From a virus: a stretch of 22,642 nucleotides of DNA. The position numbers and the translations under genes are program-made. Under the pieces are notes generated by a model. That model was given only the letters and a program-made list of their open reading frames with translations. It had not been told where the DNA came from and made no database searches. Positions 15,113 through 21,558 of this stretch are shown here, piece by piece (position 1 is the stretch's first letter; each line of letters opens with the position of its first letter). The stretch spans positions 1 to 22,642 of the IMG/VR virus record IMGVR_UViG_3300030104_005473, one strand, 5' to 3'.

Positions 15113-15443
15113 TATTATAAAAAAGATTGAAAAAGAATATCCTTTAATGACTAAAAGATTTAAAGAGATACAACGAGAGCAGTACGAGTTATTCTGTCAT
15201 AAGCAGCATGATTATGGTTCACAGAATATATCGGTTGGTACAAGATTAGAAACGGAAGAGGAAGTACAGCTATCTCTTTATGGTCTATGGTTTAGAATGC
15301 ACGATAAGATACAAAGAGCAAAGAATTTAATTATGCGTAAAGCAAGTGCGGTAGATGGTGAGCCACTAGAGGATTCATTTCTTGATCTATCTAATTATGG
15401 AATAATGAGCGTGTTGGTGAGCTTGAAGATCTGGGGTAAATAA
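15102..15443 (+). CDS. DUF1599 (nucleotide modification associated domain 1)-like protein
   Basis: The 113-residue helical protein has the order seen in DUF1599/Nmad1: LFCHKQHDYGSQNIS, LYGLWFRMHDKIQRAKNL, then EDSFLDLSNYGIMSVLVSL. The DYG, DK.QR and D.xNY positions match a family associated with phage nucleotide metabolism and DNA base modification. The molecular activity of the family is not well established. No partner modification enzymes are visible nearby. It is coupled to the next gene by TAATG. Confidence 0.7.
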   Translation: MADDIIKKIEKEYPLMTKRFKEIQREQYELFCHKQHDYGSQNISVGTRLETEEEVQLSLYGLWFRMHDKIQRAKNLIMRKASAVDGEPLEDSFLDLSNYGIMSVLVSLKIWGK

Positions 15444-15847
15444 TGTGGAAACCCTTTAGAGTCTCTTTACACAAGCCATTTGTAGGACTATATGCTTTAT
15501 ACGATGAAAAAGGTCTTATATATATAGGGCATTCTACGGATGTACCCAGAAGAGTTTGTCGCCATGATAAAAAACACAAGACTGCTAAGTATCGTAAGAT
15601 GAATAGTTTAACGGAAGCAAGAAACTTAGAAGAAAGATTAATCAGAAGATTAAAGCCATCGCTAAACAAAGATTTTACAAGAGCGGAAATAGAGACTAAG
15701 ACATTTTCATGTGCCTTAGAGTTGGATGTGTGGAAAGCAATAAAGATCAAACATGCGGTAAAAGATGTGCCTGTGTCTGATATAGTTAATGAAGCATTAC
15801 GAGAACAACTTGAAAGGTGGGTCGAAATTGGTAACGAAGCAGGGTAG
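15443..15847 (+). CDS. GIY-YIG endonuclease with C-terminal ribbon-helix-helix-like domain
   Basis: The 134-residue protein has a GIY-YIG module: VGLYALYDEKGLIYIGHST (the GLY and YIG motifs), VPRRVCRH with the catalytic Arg, and ARNLEERLIRRLKPSLN with the metal-binding Glu and closing Asn. Residues about 88-130, with FSCALELDVWKAIKIKHA then VSDIVNEALREQLERW, read as a ribbon-helix-helix-type DNA-binding unit. This pairing would give sequence-directed nicking or cutting, like a homing or recombination nuclease. It overlaps the downstream small gene. Confidence 0.75.
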   Translation: MWKPFRVSLHKPFVGLYALYDEKGLIYIGHSTDVPRRVCRHDKKHKTAKYRKMNSLTEARNLEERLIRRLKPSLNKDFTRAEIETKTFSCALELDVWKAIKIKHAVKDVPVSDIVNEALREQLERWVEIGNEAG

Positions 15848-15986
15848 TTATTACCAGGTGGTAGAGGTTTATAAGAATTTAATTAGAAAAAGAACACAAG
15901 AAGGAAAGGATAGCACAGCGTTGAAGAAACGACTGCTTGCTATAATGGTGAAAAATGGCAAAGACGAAAGCGCATACAGCTTATAA
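15828..15986 (+). CDS. Small basic protein overlapping two genes
   Basis: This 52-residue frame is read from TTG 15828, with AGGTGG about 8 bases upstream. An ATG at 15789 would give 65 residues but lies deep in the nuclease gene without a ribosome binding site. The product (LVTKQGSYYQVVEVYKNLIR followed by KRTQEGKDSTALKKRLLA and ending DESAYSL) is helical and basic. It overlaps the RecB-like gene by 32 bases. The 107 bases between the nuclease and RecB-like genes are otherwise unfilled, which supports it. Confidence 0.5.
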   Translation: MVTKQGSYYQVVEVYKNLIRKRTQEGKDSTALKKRLLAIMVKNGKDESAYSL

Positions 15987-16602
15987 GCTAAAAGACGGAA
16001 CAAGGGTTAAAGGTGTTACAACCATTCTTAATAACCTGGGTTGGAATAAGAACATATTGGTCGCCTGGGCCAGAAGGACTGCATTGGCTGGTGATGACCC
16101 AGATGCGGTATTGAAGGAAGCTGGTGCGATCGGTACATTGGCTCACTATCTATGTGAGTGTGATATAAAAGGCGAGAAAGCTGATATGACTGATTATTCA
16201 GCAGAGCAGATAGAGAAAGCCGAGAATGCTTTTTTAGGATACCTAGAGTGGAAGAAGATGACTAAGCCTAAGTACGAAGCGATTGAATTAAAGATGGTAT
16301 CAGAAAAATATAAGGTAGGTGGTACTGCTGATTTTATTGCAAGGATCAATGGGTCTTTGGTGCTGGGTGATTTTAAAACGAGCAAGGGTATTTACCCAGA
16401 AATGACCTGTCAATTGGCAGCTTATCGAAAAATGTATTTAGAGATTCAGCCAAAGGCGAAGATAGAATCAGCGATGATTTTAAAGCTAGATAAGAATAGC
16501 GGAAATTTCTCGCATCATTTTGTGGGGAAGTCTCAGTTGGACTGGGGATGGAATGTGTTTAAAGCTTGCATGGAATTAGAGAAGTTGCACAAGGAGATAT
16601 GA
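15955..16602 (+). CDS. RecB/Cas4-like PD-(D/E)XK exonuclease
   Basis: The 215-residue protein shows the RecB-family nuclease order: GTLAHYLCE (His64), an acidic strand EAIELKMVSEKYKVGGTAD with Asp126, the catalytic GDFKTSK (Asp139, Lys141) and the QLAAYRKMY motif (Gln153, Tyr157). The family degrades or resects DNA ends for recombination and replication, commonly beside phage SSB and primase genes. All key residues are present. The stop codon overlaps the ATG of the next small gene. Confidence 0.85.
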   Translation: MAKTKAHTAYKLKDGTRVKGVTTILNNLGWNKNILVAWARRTALAGDDPDAVLKEAGAIGTLAHYLCECDIKGEKADMTDYSAEQIEKAENAFLGYLEWKKMTKPKYEAIELKMVSEKYKVGGTADFIARINGSLVLGDFKTSKGIYPEMTCQLAAYRKMYLEIQPKAKIESAMILKLDKNSGNFSHHFVGKSQLDWGWNVFKACMELEKLHKEI

Positions 16603-16763
16603 TGAATTGCTGGTTTTGTCAGGGTGAAATGATCTGGGGCGCAGACTTTAGTTACGAGGATTATTGTCTTGAAGGTGATGGTATCGTTGCAACGTTTACA
16701 TGCAGTGAGTGCGAAGCTTTCGCAGAATTTTATACAAAACCAGAGGAAGAAGATGAAAACTGA
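16602..16763 (+). CDS. Small zinc-ribbon protein (CWFC...CSEC)
   Basis: The ATG at 16602 has AAGGAG 5 bases upstream; an in-frame ATG at 16599 would be too close. The 53-residue product begins MNCWFCQGEMIWGADFSYED and has CSEC later (about residues 34-37), giving a CxxC...CxxC zinc ribbon, then an acidic C-terminus. Short CWFCQGE-type proteins of this layout occur in phage replication regions in my memory. Function unknown; it could modulate a larger DNA or RNA enzyme. Confidence 0.65.
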   Translation: MNCWFCQGEMIWGADFSYEDYCLEGDGIVATFTCSECEAFAEFYTKPEEEDEN

Positions 16764-17541
16764 TAATGGCTATGTGTATTTTATAGCTGAAGCACTTCCG
16801 TATCATGGAAGAATGGATGTACCTGGTCAATATCGTACAAAAAATGGTCAGTTTCGTGTAGAATATATTAAGATTGGATGGACAACAAAAGAACCTAAAG
16901 AAAGGTTGTCTGGACTTCAGACAGCAAATCCAAGAGAGCTTTTTGTTCTGGGAAGTATTTTTACTAGTAGTGAGGCTGAGAAAATGATACATAGCACACT
17001 TGCTAATGGTAGGGTAAGGGGTGAATGGTTTGATTTCAAAACTATTGGTGGATGCCTTGCGATGTGGATGCCAATTTTTGATTATTATGACTTTGATCGT
17101 AATGTGTTAAATTTGTCAAGATATCAACTTAAAGTTAGGGCGAAACAAGAAAAAACATATTTTGAAATACCTGACTCATTTAATGAAATTATACAGTATT
17201 TCCCAAACTATATACACAATGAATCTTTTACTAGCGGTCTTTTAAAACCAACGACTGCAAACAAAATGCACTTTGATATAATTAACAATATAATTAACGA
17301 GGGCGATTTGTATTATAAGATTCAAGATGGCGCTGGCTGGGATCAAGTAACAAAGATTTCTGAATCTACACTTTCAATGTTTTTTAAGCTAATAGAAAAA
17401 TTTAACCTTAAAGAGGTTATGAAGATTTTATCAGATAGAAATAAGAGTTATTTGTCTATTGGGTCACAAAAAGATTCGTCTTTATATGAACAGTTTGGAC
17501 ACATATTTAAGGATGGTCAGTTTTCTAAGGAGATACAATGA
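16753..17541 (+). CDS. GIY-YIG (T5orf172/MUG113-like) nuclease with unknown C-terminal domain
   Basis: From ATG 16753 (GAGGAAGAAG directly upstream) the product is 262 residues. The first 100 are a T5orf172/MUG113-type GIY-YIG domain: NGYVYFIAEA, VEYIKIGWTTKEPKERLSGL (the YIG-like YIKIG and catalytic Arg), SSEAEKMIHSTL (Glu) and GEWFDF. The remaining residues (after about 110), with LNLSRYQLKVRA and several Phe/Asn-rich helices, match nothing I recognise. It might recognise DNA or a protein partner. An in-frame upstream ATG would extend it into the zinc-ribbon gene. Confidence 0.75.
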   Translation: MKTDNGYVYFIAEALPYHGRMDVPGQYRTKNGQFRVEYIKIGWTTKEPKERLSGLQTANPRELFVLGSIFTSSEAEKMIHSTLANGRVRGEWFDFKTIGGCLAMWMPIFDYYDFDRNVLNLSRYQLKVRAKQEKTYFEIPDSFNEIIQYFPNYIHNESFTSGLLKPTTANKMHFDIINNIINEGDLYYKIQDGAGWDQVTKISESTLSMFFKLIEKFNLKEVMKILSDRNKSYLSIGSQKDSSLYEQFGHIFKDGQFSKEIQ

Positions 17542-17672
17542 TTGATATAATAGTAAAAGTAGCTGGTTCGGTTTTTTGTTTAGGTGTGGGTGTAGCATTA
17601 TTGGCTTTTGGTCTAATAATGTTAAGCGCATTCTTTGTAGAGATATATGGTAGAGTATTTCGTGCCAAATAA
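17538..17672 (+). CDS. Tiny membrane protein (44 residues)
   Basis: ATG at 17538 overlaps the previous stop and has AAGGAG at 17528-17533. The product MIDIIVKVAGSVFCLG continues as one long hydrophobic segment (GVALLAFGLIMLSAFFV) and ends in EIYGRVFRAK. A single- or double-pass small membrane protein. Role unknown. Confidence 0.6.
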   Translation: MIDIIVKVAGSVFCLGVGVALLAFGLIMLSAFFVEIYGRVFRAK

Positions 17673-17778
17673 AGCTGCAAAAGTTCGTAAGAGACAGAAG
17701 ATGTTAAAGCGAAAAGCGATCGCTGAATATAAAGCTAAGAAACGTAGGGAAAGAAAAGATGCCAGAAAAGAAAGTTAA
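17662..17778 (+). CDS. Tiny highly basic protein (38 residues, GTG start)
   Basis: A frame starting GTG at 17662 encodes MPNKAAKVRKRQKMLKRKAI and ends with KKRRERKDARKES. It overlaps the membrane gene by 11 bases and the next gene by 20, continuing the tiling. The extreme Lys/Arg content and lack of stop codons in the frame suggest a real DNA- or RNA-binding peptide, but a GTG start with no clear ribosome binding site lowers confidence. Confidence 0.45.
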   Translation: MPNKAAKVRKRQKMLKRKAIAEYKAKKRRERKDARKES

Positions 17779-17941
17779 AGATTACTGGGATGAGGATTGG
17801 CGAGACTGGAAGAATGGCTGGCCTTATACTGGTGATATAAATAATAAGAAGTATTTAGCTGATAGAGATAAGCTGTTTAAAGAAGGCGGTAATGGCTGGT
17901 GGTATTTTGCTGGGTATCAAATACGAGCCAAGAAGAAATGA
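17759..17941 (+). CDS. Small aromatic protein before the primase gene
   Basis: The 60-residue product starts MPEKKVKDYWDEDWRDWKNG and contains eight Trp residues, with GGNGWWYFAGYQIRAKKK at the end. It is coupled to the primase gene by TGA/ATG overlap at 17938-17941, and the neighbouring frames agree with coding. Unusual Trp content; no family recognised. Confidence 0.6.
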   Translation: MPEKKVKDYWDEDWRDWKNGWPYTGDINNKKYLADRDKLFKEGGNGWWYFAGYQIRAKKK

Positions 17942-18672
17942 CCGATCTTTTCTTAAAGCATGTAGAAAGAATTAAGGAAACCAGCTCTGGTCAGTTCTTA
18001 GGATTGTGTCCATTCCACGATGATCGGAAGCCAAGCTTTAGTTTTAACGAAGAAGGTGCTTTTTACTGTCATGCGTGTGAAATTAAGGGAAATGCAGTAA
18101 AATTTGCAGAGTTGGTCGGAGAAAGTACCTCTAATTTGCCTAAGACGGTCGTTTCTAAGAAGAAGGTTAAGTCATGGTCGATGCCAGATGTTCTCGATGA
18201 GAGCAAACAGGAGATGGTCTTTAGTGCAAATGATGCTTTATTAAAGAATTTTGAGCGATTTACAGAAGGATTACCCTGGAATCGTGAGATTGTTAAGAAA
18301 TTGTTTGTTGGTTGGGATAATGGATTCGTTTTTCCTTACTTGAATGGCGATGGCCAGCTTGTGAATATAAAATGGCATAAGAAGAAGCAAGTTAAGGGTC
18401 ACGCAGCTACGTTTGTTTTTCCATTTTGGCACATGATGGTAAAATATGACCCAAGTAGGACATTATATGTGGTGGAAGGTGAAAAAGATTGTATTTCAAT
18501 GATCAGCAGTGGTAAACAAGCGATCACATTTAATAATGGTGCGAATACAAACGTGCCAAAAGAGTTGGTGGCTATTATAAAAGGTAAATTTAATGATATT
18601 GCAGTGATATTTGACCAAGATGAAGCTGGTCGTAAGGCTACAGAGAAAATAATGAGGATTTTTAATGCGTAA
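17938..18672 (+). CDS. DNA primase with CHC2 zinc finger and Toprim domain
   Basis: From ATG 17938 the product has 244 residues. The zinc finger is CPFHDD (Cys24, His27) and YCHAC (Cys44, Cys47), and lies in GLCPFHDDRKPSFSF, the CHC2 signature. The Toprim part begins at about 175 with LYVVEGEKD (Glu180) and IAVIFDQDEAG (Asp226, Asp228). The protein makes RNA primers at the fork. It stops abruptly in the last Toprim strand-turn, and the missing segment appears in another frame at the start of the next ORF (see findings). It lacks any helicase of its own. Confidence 0.85.
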   Translation: MTDLFLKHVERIKETSSGQFLGLCPFHDDRKPSFSFNEEGAFYCHACEIKGNAVKFAELVGESTSNLPKTVVSKKKVKSWSMPDVLDESKQEMVFSANDALLKNFERFTEGLPWNREIVKKLFVGWDNGFVFPYLNGDGQLVNIKWHKKKQVKGHAATFVFPFWHMMVKYDPSRTLYVVEGEKDCISMISSGKQAITFNNGANTNVPKELVAIIKGKFNDIAVIFDQDEAGRKATEKIMRIFNA

Positions 18673-19771
18673 AGCGGATATAAAGCTAGAAGAAGGTATG
18701 GATGTAACGGATTTCTTAGCTAATGGTAAAATGGTAAAGGATGAGAAGAAGGTAGAAGTAAATGTGATCAGTGGCTTGGATATTTGGGATACAGATTACC
18801 ATCCGATCGAATGGGCCATAGCAGATATGATTCCGATGCGTAAGAAAACGGTAGCGGTCGGTGATTTTGAGGCTGGGAAAAGCTATTTATACTTAGGTGC
18901 TGCTTTATCGTTAGCCTCTGGTAAATCTGACTACTTAGGTTTTGAGATTCCAAGACAACGTAAGGTTTTATATGTTGATCTGGAGAATGGGCAAGATGAA
19001 ACGCTTAAACGAATACAAGATCTAACAGTTGGTCACAATATAGATAAAGAGAATTGTAAGGATACGCTTCGGTTGGTGACCAAACCAGGTGATTTTTCTG
19101 ATGTATTTACAATGATCGTTGGTCAAACGGAATCGTTTAAGCCAGATGTAATTATTATAGATAATCTTTATCAGCTTTCTGGTGCGAGTAATATAGCCGA
19201 TGCAGATAAGATAAAGCCATTGTTGGCTAAAGTGGAGAATCTTCGGTCAAATAGTGAAGCTGCAATCGTATTGATCCATCATTTTAATAAGAATACCCAG
19301 GAGCAAGGGATCACGGAAGAGCGCATGGCTGGTTCGAGTACAATTAATTGGTGGTACGAGTATTGTGTAATGCTATGCAAAACCAATCAACCCTTTAGTA
19401 TGTATGCGGTGGGTAAGAGTCGCATGGGTGCGAAGAATCCTGGTATTTACGGTATAGAGATTAATGATAAGGTTGGTGGGGGCGTAGCGGTGGAGCGTGG
19501 TGGCTTGATCTCTAGTGAGCATGTGAAGGGATTGGTGATTCCAGAGCGCAGAAAGACCAAGTGGGAAACTAACCTTGATCGGATGGCTGATAATTTTACT
19601 GCGAATGAGTGGTTGAATGTCTGCGGTGATCAAGATGGGGAGTCTGTTACAGATATGACAGCTTACCGATGGCTGAAGGAAATAATTTCTATAGGGATGG
19701 TAAAGAAGCTAAGTCATGGTAAATATGTCAAAACAGAGCTTGAATTTTACAAAAATGATAGTTGGGAGTGA
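18665..19771 (+). CDS. RecA-fold replicative helicase (RepA/AAA_25-like) with winged-helix end
   Basis: The 368-residue protein has Walker A GDFEAGKSYL (66-75), the Walker B strand DVIIIDN (161-167), and the sensor LIHHFNKN around His206. The order is that of AAA_25/RepA-type hexameric helicases. The first 25 residues, ADIKLEEGMDVTDFLANG, look like the end of a Toprim domain rather than a helicase start. Residues after about 300 (FTANEWLNVCGD, VTDMTAYRWLKEIISIGMV, KLSHGKYVK) fit a winged helix. It would unwind DNA with the primase. The ATG overlaps the primase stop by 8 bases. Confidence 0.85.
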   Translation: MRKADIKLEEGMDVTDFLANGKMVKDEKKVEVNVISGLDIWDTDYHPIEWAIADMIPMRKKTVAVGDFEAGKSYLYLGAALSLASGKSDYLGFEIPRQRKVLYVDLENGQDETLKRIQDLTVGHNIDKENCKDTLRLVTKPGDFSDVFTMIVGQTESFKPDVIIIDNLYQLSGASNIADADKIKPLLAKVENLRSNSEAAIVLIHHFNKNTQEQGITEERMAGSSTINWWYEYCVMLCKTNQPFSMYAVGKSRMGAKNPGIYGIEINDKVGGGVAVERGGLISSEHVKGLVIPERRKTKWETNLDRMADNFTANEWLNVCGDQDGESVTDMTAYRWLKEIISIGMVKKLSHGKYVKTELEFYKNDSWE

Positions 19772-19984
19772 GAGGGTTAGTTATGTTAGTTTTGTTAGTT
19801 TGAAGGGTAATACTAACAATACTAACAATAATAACATGGGTACACTCCTAGAATTATACCCTTTTGTAATAAATATAATAACATTTACTCTATAATATAA
19901 AAATAAATCTAACATTACTAACATCACCCTTACCCTGTAATATAAATATAAAAATAACCATTTGTAAAATAATATAAGCAGCCT
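19772..19984. other. AT-rich gap with 9-bp repeats, candidate replication origin
   Basis: This gene-free gap directly follows the helicase gene. It holds 9-bp-spaced copies of GTTAGT and ACTAAC, then a long A/T stretch with repeated TAATATAAAAA-type words and two CTAAC copies at 9-bp spacing. Iterons next to an AT-rich unwinding element beside a replication gene suggest an origin (inference). No coding frame of quality was found. Confidence 0.4.
19776..19838. repeat. Inverted array of 9-bp units (GTTAGT / ACTAAC)
   Basis: GTTAGT begins at 19776, 19785 and 19794, exactly 9 bases apart. ACTAAC begins at 19812 and 19821, with AATAAC at 19830, also 9 apart. The two halves form an imperfect inverted repeat (about 20 of 24 positions match) around a 12-base loop. 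Two more CTAAC copies lie at 19909 and 19918, again 9 apart. It lacks a T tract, so a terminator is less likely. Confidence 0.6.
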
Positions 19985-20341
19985 ATGGACAGAGATATAA
20001 AAGATTATAATGACCTTTTCAGTCAAATTATAAAAGAAACAGATCTTAAAGACAAAGACCCTTTAGGGCATAATATACAAGAGACTTTAACCGATGGCTT
20101 TAATCATAATCAATGTCCCCATGGTAGGCCTGAGTTGGACCACTATTGCATTTTAGCATATAAAGATGAGCATGAGGATTTACTTTGTATGGCTATGTAC
20201 GATTGGTCAAAGCATATCCAGGTCGAAGGTTTACGCTCTTGTTTCTTAACAATGAAGTATGATATGAAATTAGCCGAGGCTAATCGTAGGCGCAAAGGGA
20301 ACTTTAAAGGCGCTAAGTATGATAAGGTTAATAGGGATTAA
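19985..20341 (+). CDS. Hypothetical protein, last plus-strand gene
   Basis: The 118-residue product starts MDRDIKDYNDLFSQIIKETD and has helical, polar composition with CPHGRPELDHYC (a possible metal-binding Cys/His set, around residue 44) and a basic C-terminus (ANRRRKGNFKGAKYDKVN). It follows the candidate origin and converges with the minus-strand array; the two stop codons overlap by 4 bases. The CPHGR motif resembles small phage proteins near the replication genes. No family named. Confidence 0.6.
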   Translation: MDRDIKDYNDLFSQIIKETDLKDKDPLGHNIQETLTDGFNHNQCPHGRPELDHYCILAYKDEHEDLLCMAMYDWSKHIQVEGLRSCFLTMKYDMKLAEANRRRKGNFKGAKYDKVNRD

Positions 20342-20781
20342 TTATTAATTATATCAATTACCTCATGGTAATTATCTACTATTTCCATATCAATCTTTTG
20401 AGCGTATTTTCTCCAATTCTTTTTTAAATCTCTAGTTAAGCAACCCTTTTTTTGTTTAACATAGTTTGGATTTGCACACCACTCCCAACCTTCAAAGTAA
20501 AATATTTGCAACCAAGCATCATGTTCTTTATGAAAATACTCAACATCATCTAAGGTTTTAACCCAAAAACTGCATGTTTTCCAGGTAGGGTCACCACTCC
20601 ATTCGTGTTTTATAGTTTTGTTTTTTAAATCATAATCTAATTTTTTCATATACTTACTTTGACTTTCCAAAGAATTGGAAAGATCTTCAAGGCTGCTAAA
20701 GTCAAACGCAAAGTGCCATTTGCTTATGATTTCAATTTCAAGATTATAATCTCCGTTTTCATGTAGTTCAAAATCATTCAT
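20338..20781 (-). CDS. Hypothetical protein, last gene of the minus-strand array
   Basis: The 147-residue product starts MNDFELHENGDYNLEIEIIS and is acidic and Trp-rich (EWSGDPTWK, FYFEGWEWC, KKNWRKYAQK). The layout suggests a compact alpha/beta protein. AAAGGG stands 7 bases before the ATG, in a leader resembling those of two other array genes. It does not carry the KESEVE tail. Function unknown. Confidence 0.65.
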   Translation of the reverse strand: MNDFELHENGDYNLEIEIISKWHFAFDFSSLEDLSNSLESQSKYMKKLDYDLKNKTIKHEWSGDPTWKTCSFWVKTLDDVEYFHKEHDAWLQIFYFEGWEWCANPNYVKQKKGCLTRDLKKNWRKYAQKIDMEIVDNYHEVIDIINN

Positions 20782-20836
20782 TCTATTACCCTTTCTAGTT
20801 AATTATAAAAATACCCTTAGTGAAATAATATAAAAA
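20782..20836 (-). promoter_or_regulatory. Leader with GAAAGGGTA motif
   Basis: On the minus strand this spacer reads TTTTTATATTATTTCAC, then AAGGGTATTTTTATAATTA, then TAGAAAGGGTAATAG before the ATG. It repeats the AT-rich plus GAAAGGGTA pattern found before the genes starting at 22520 and 22267. It may be an internal promoter with a short leader. The TATAAT word is a fair -10 candidate. Confidence 0.4.
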
Positions 20837-20995
20837 TCACTTTACCTCTTTTTCTATTTTTTCATTCCACCATTTTGGTATACAATCATCACAATAAATC
20901 TTATTATCCCAATCTTGACCATATAGAAAAGGTGAATCATCATCATTAAACGAACCATCTTTTTTACACTCATCACATTTTAATCTATCTTCCAT
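20837..20995 (-). CDS. Small zinc-ribbon protein (52 residues)
   Basis: The ATG at 20995 overlaps the upstream TGA (TGATG) and is preceded by GAGGTGG, part of the repeated junction. The product has C7-x2-C10 and C35-x2-C38 (KCDECKK, YCDDC), a CxxC-x24-CxxC zinc ribbon, with acidic loops and a C-terminal KIEKEVK. The ending is only loosely like KESEVE. It was too short for routine calling but is fixed by its junction and Cys pattern. Function unknown. Confidence 0.7.
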   Translation of the reverse strand: MEDRLKCDECKKDGSFNDDDSPFLYGQDWDNKIYCDDCIPKWWNEKIEKEVK

Positions 20996-21015
20996 CACGC
21001 CACCTCACTTTCTTT
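20992..21015 (-). repeat. Junction repeat copy (KESEVA / TGATG)
   Basis: On the minus strand it reads AAAGAAAGTGAGGTGG followed by CGTGATGG. It ends the upstream protein with KESEVA, supplies GAGGTGG as ribosome binding site and starts the next gene at the shared A of TGATG. Confidence 0.75.
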
Positions 21016-21192
21016 AATATCATTAATAATTGCTTTAAACTCCTCAAGATCTCCTACCATTACAGTTGAATCGGTGCTAGTTAACCTTCTATGTTTTAAA
21101 ACCTTATAGAAATTTTCCAATCTTTCTATTGGTGTGTCATTTTCAAAATCATCTTTATCCATATATAAAGATTCGTAAAAATGATATTCCAT
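20995..21192 (-). CDS. Small acidic protein with KESEVA tail
   Basis: From the ATG at 21192 (the adjacent ATG at 21195 would overlap the previous stop further) the product has 65 residues: MEYHFYESLYMDKDDFENDT at the start, then a helical middle (ERLENFYKVLKHRRLTST), and an end in IINDIKESEVA. I recognise no family. Expression is implied by coupling on both sides. The tail is shared with neighbours of unrelated sequence. Confidence 0.65.
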   Translation of the reverse strand: MEYHFYESLYMDKDDFENDTPIERLENFYKVLKHRRLTSTDSTVMVGDLEEFKAIINDIKESEVA

Positions 21193-21209
21193 CATTCCAC
21201 CTCACTTTT
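21189..21209 (-). repeat. Junction repeat copy (DKSEVE / TGATG)
   Basis: The minus strand reads AAAAGTGAGGTGG then AATGATGG. The first few bases differ, so the upstream protein ends DKSEVE. The GAGGTGG and stop/start parts are intact. Confidence 0.7.
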
Positions 21210-21356
21210 ATCTAAATCCATTACTTCATCAACATAATGGTCAATAGCATCATATAGATTTCTTACCTCACCTTTTGATTCATCATAGTTTTTATGATAG
21301 TACCATAGTAAGAAATTGTCTATTTCAGTAGTAACTTCTTTAACTTTATCTTCCAT
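21192..21356 (-). CDS. Small acidic protein with DKSEVE tail
   Basis: A 54-residue frame, below common length cut-offs, runs from ATG 21356 to TGA 21192-21194. The product starts MEDKVKEVTTEIDNFLLWYY, is helical, and ends VMDLDKSEVE. Both ends lie in junction repeats, so it is clearly a member of the array. Function unknown. Confidence 0.65.
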   Translation of the reverse strand: MEDKVKEVTTEIDNFLLWYYHKNYDESKGEVRNLYDAIDHYVDEVMDLDKSEVE

Positions 21357-21376
21357 CATTCCACCTCGCTTTCTTT
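21353..21376 (-). repeat. Junction repeat copy (KESEVE / TGATG)
   Basis: The minus strand reads AAAGAAAGCGAGGTGG then AATGATGG. The single T-to-C change is synonymous in the Ser codon (AGT to AGC), and the encoded tail stays KESEVE. Confidence 0.75.
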
Positions 21377-21538
21377 TAATTCTATCAGTTGATCAACTAA
21401 TGAGTAATATGCCACCTTCAAATCATCATCAGCTTCAACCATGTTGAAATACTCAAGGATTATTAATTCCTTTATCCTACCTAAGAAACCTCTGACGTTA
21501 GAAAGCTTCTCTGTTTTTATTGCTTTTTGTTTATCCAT
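21356..21538 (-). CDS. Small helical protein with KESEVE tail
   Basis: The 60-residue product from ATG 21538 starts MDKQKAIKTEKLSNVRGFLG and continues as amphipathic helices (ELIILEYFNMVEADDDLK, YYSLVDQLIELKESEVE). It could form a helical hairpin. No family recognised. The preceding GTG in frame is less likely because the junction arrangement places the ATG on the TGA. Confidence 0.65.
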   Translation of the reverse strand: MDKQKAIKTEKLSNVRGFLGRIKELIILEYFNMVEADDDLKVAYYSLVDQLIELKESEVE

Positions 21539-21558
21539 CACTCCACCTCACTTTCTTT
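21535..21558 (-). repeat. Junction repeat copy (KESEVE / TGATG)
   Basis: The minus strand reads AAAGAAAGTGAGGTGG then AGTGATGG. The final Glu codon is GAG instead of GAA, another synonymous change that keeps KESEVE. Confidence 0.75.

Noticed and set aside
15391-15750. Minus-strand 119-residue frame opposite the GIY-YIG gene
   Set aside because: The plus strand carries GIY-YIG catalytic residues and gene overlaps on both sides; the antisense product is Phe/Ser-rich with no recognisable features.
19776-19838. Rho-independent terminator for the helicase operon
   Set aside because: The inverted repeat is A/T-rich and is followed by AATAATAACATGGG rather than a T tract on either strand, so it lacks the usual terminator form.
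19781-20026. Minus-strand frame of 81 hydrophobic residues
   Set aside because: It lies across the 9-bp repeats and AT-rich gap, and its Leu/Tyr/Ile-rich composition is what such sequence gives by chance. No ribosome binding site, and it overlaps the start of a plus-strand gene.
20330-20350. Bidirectional terminator between convergent genes
   Set aside because: The two coding regions overlap by 4 bases and only a short AT-rich palindrome (TTAATTATTAATTA type) is seen, with no GC stem.
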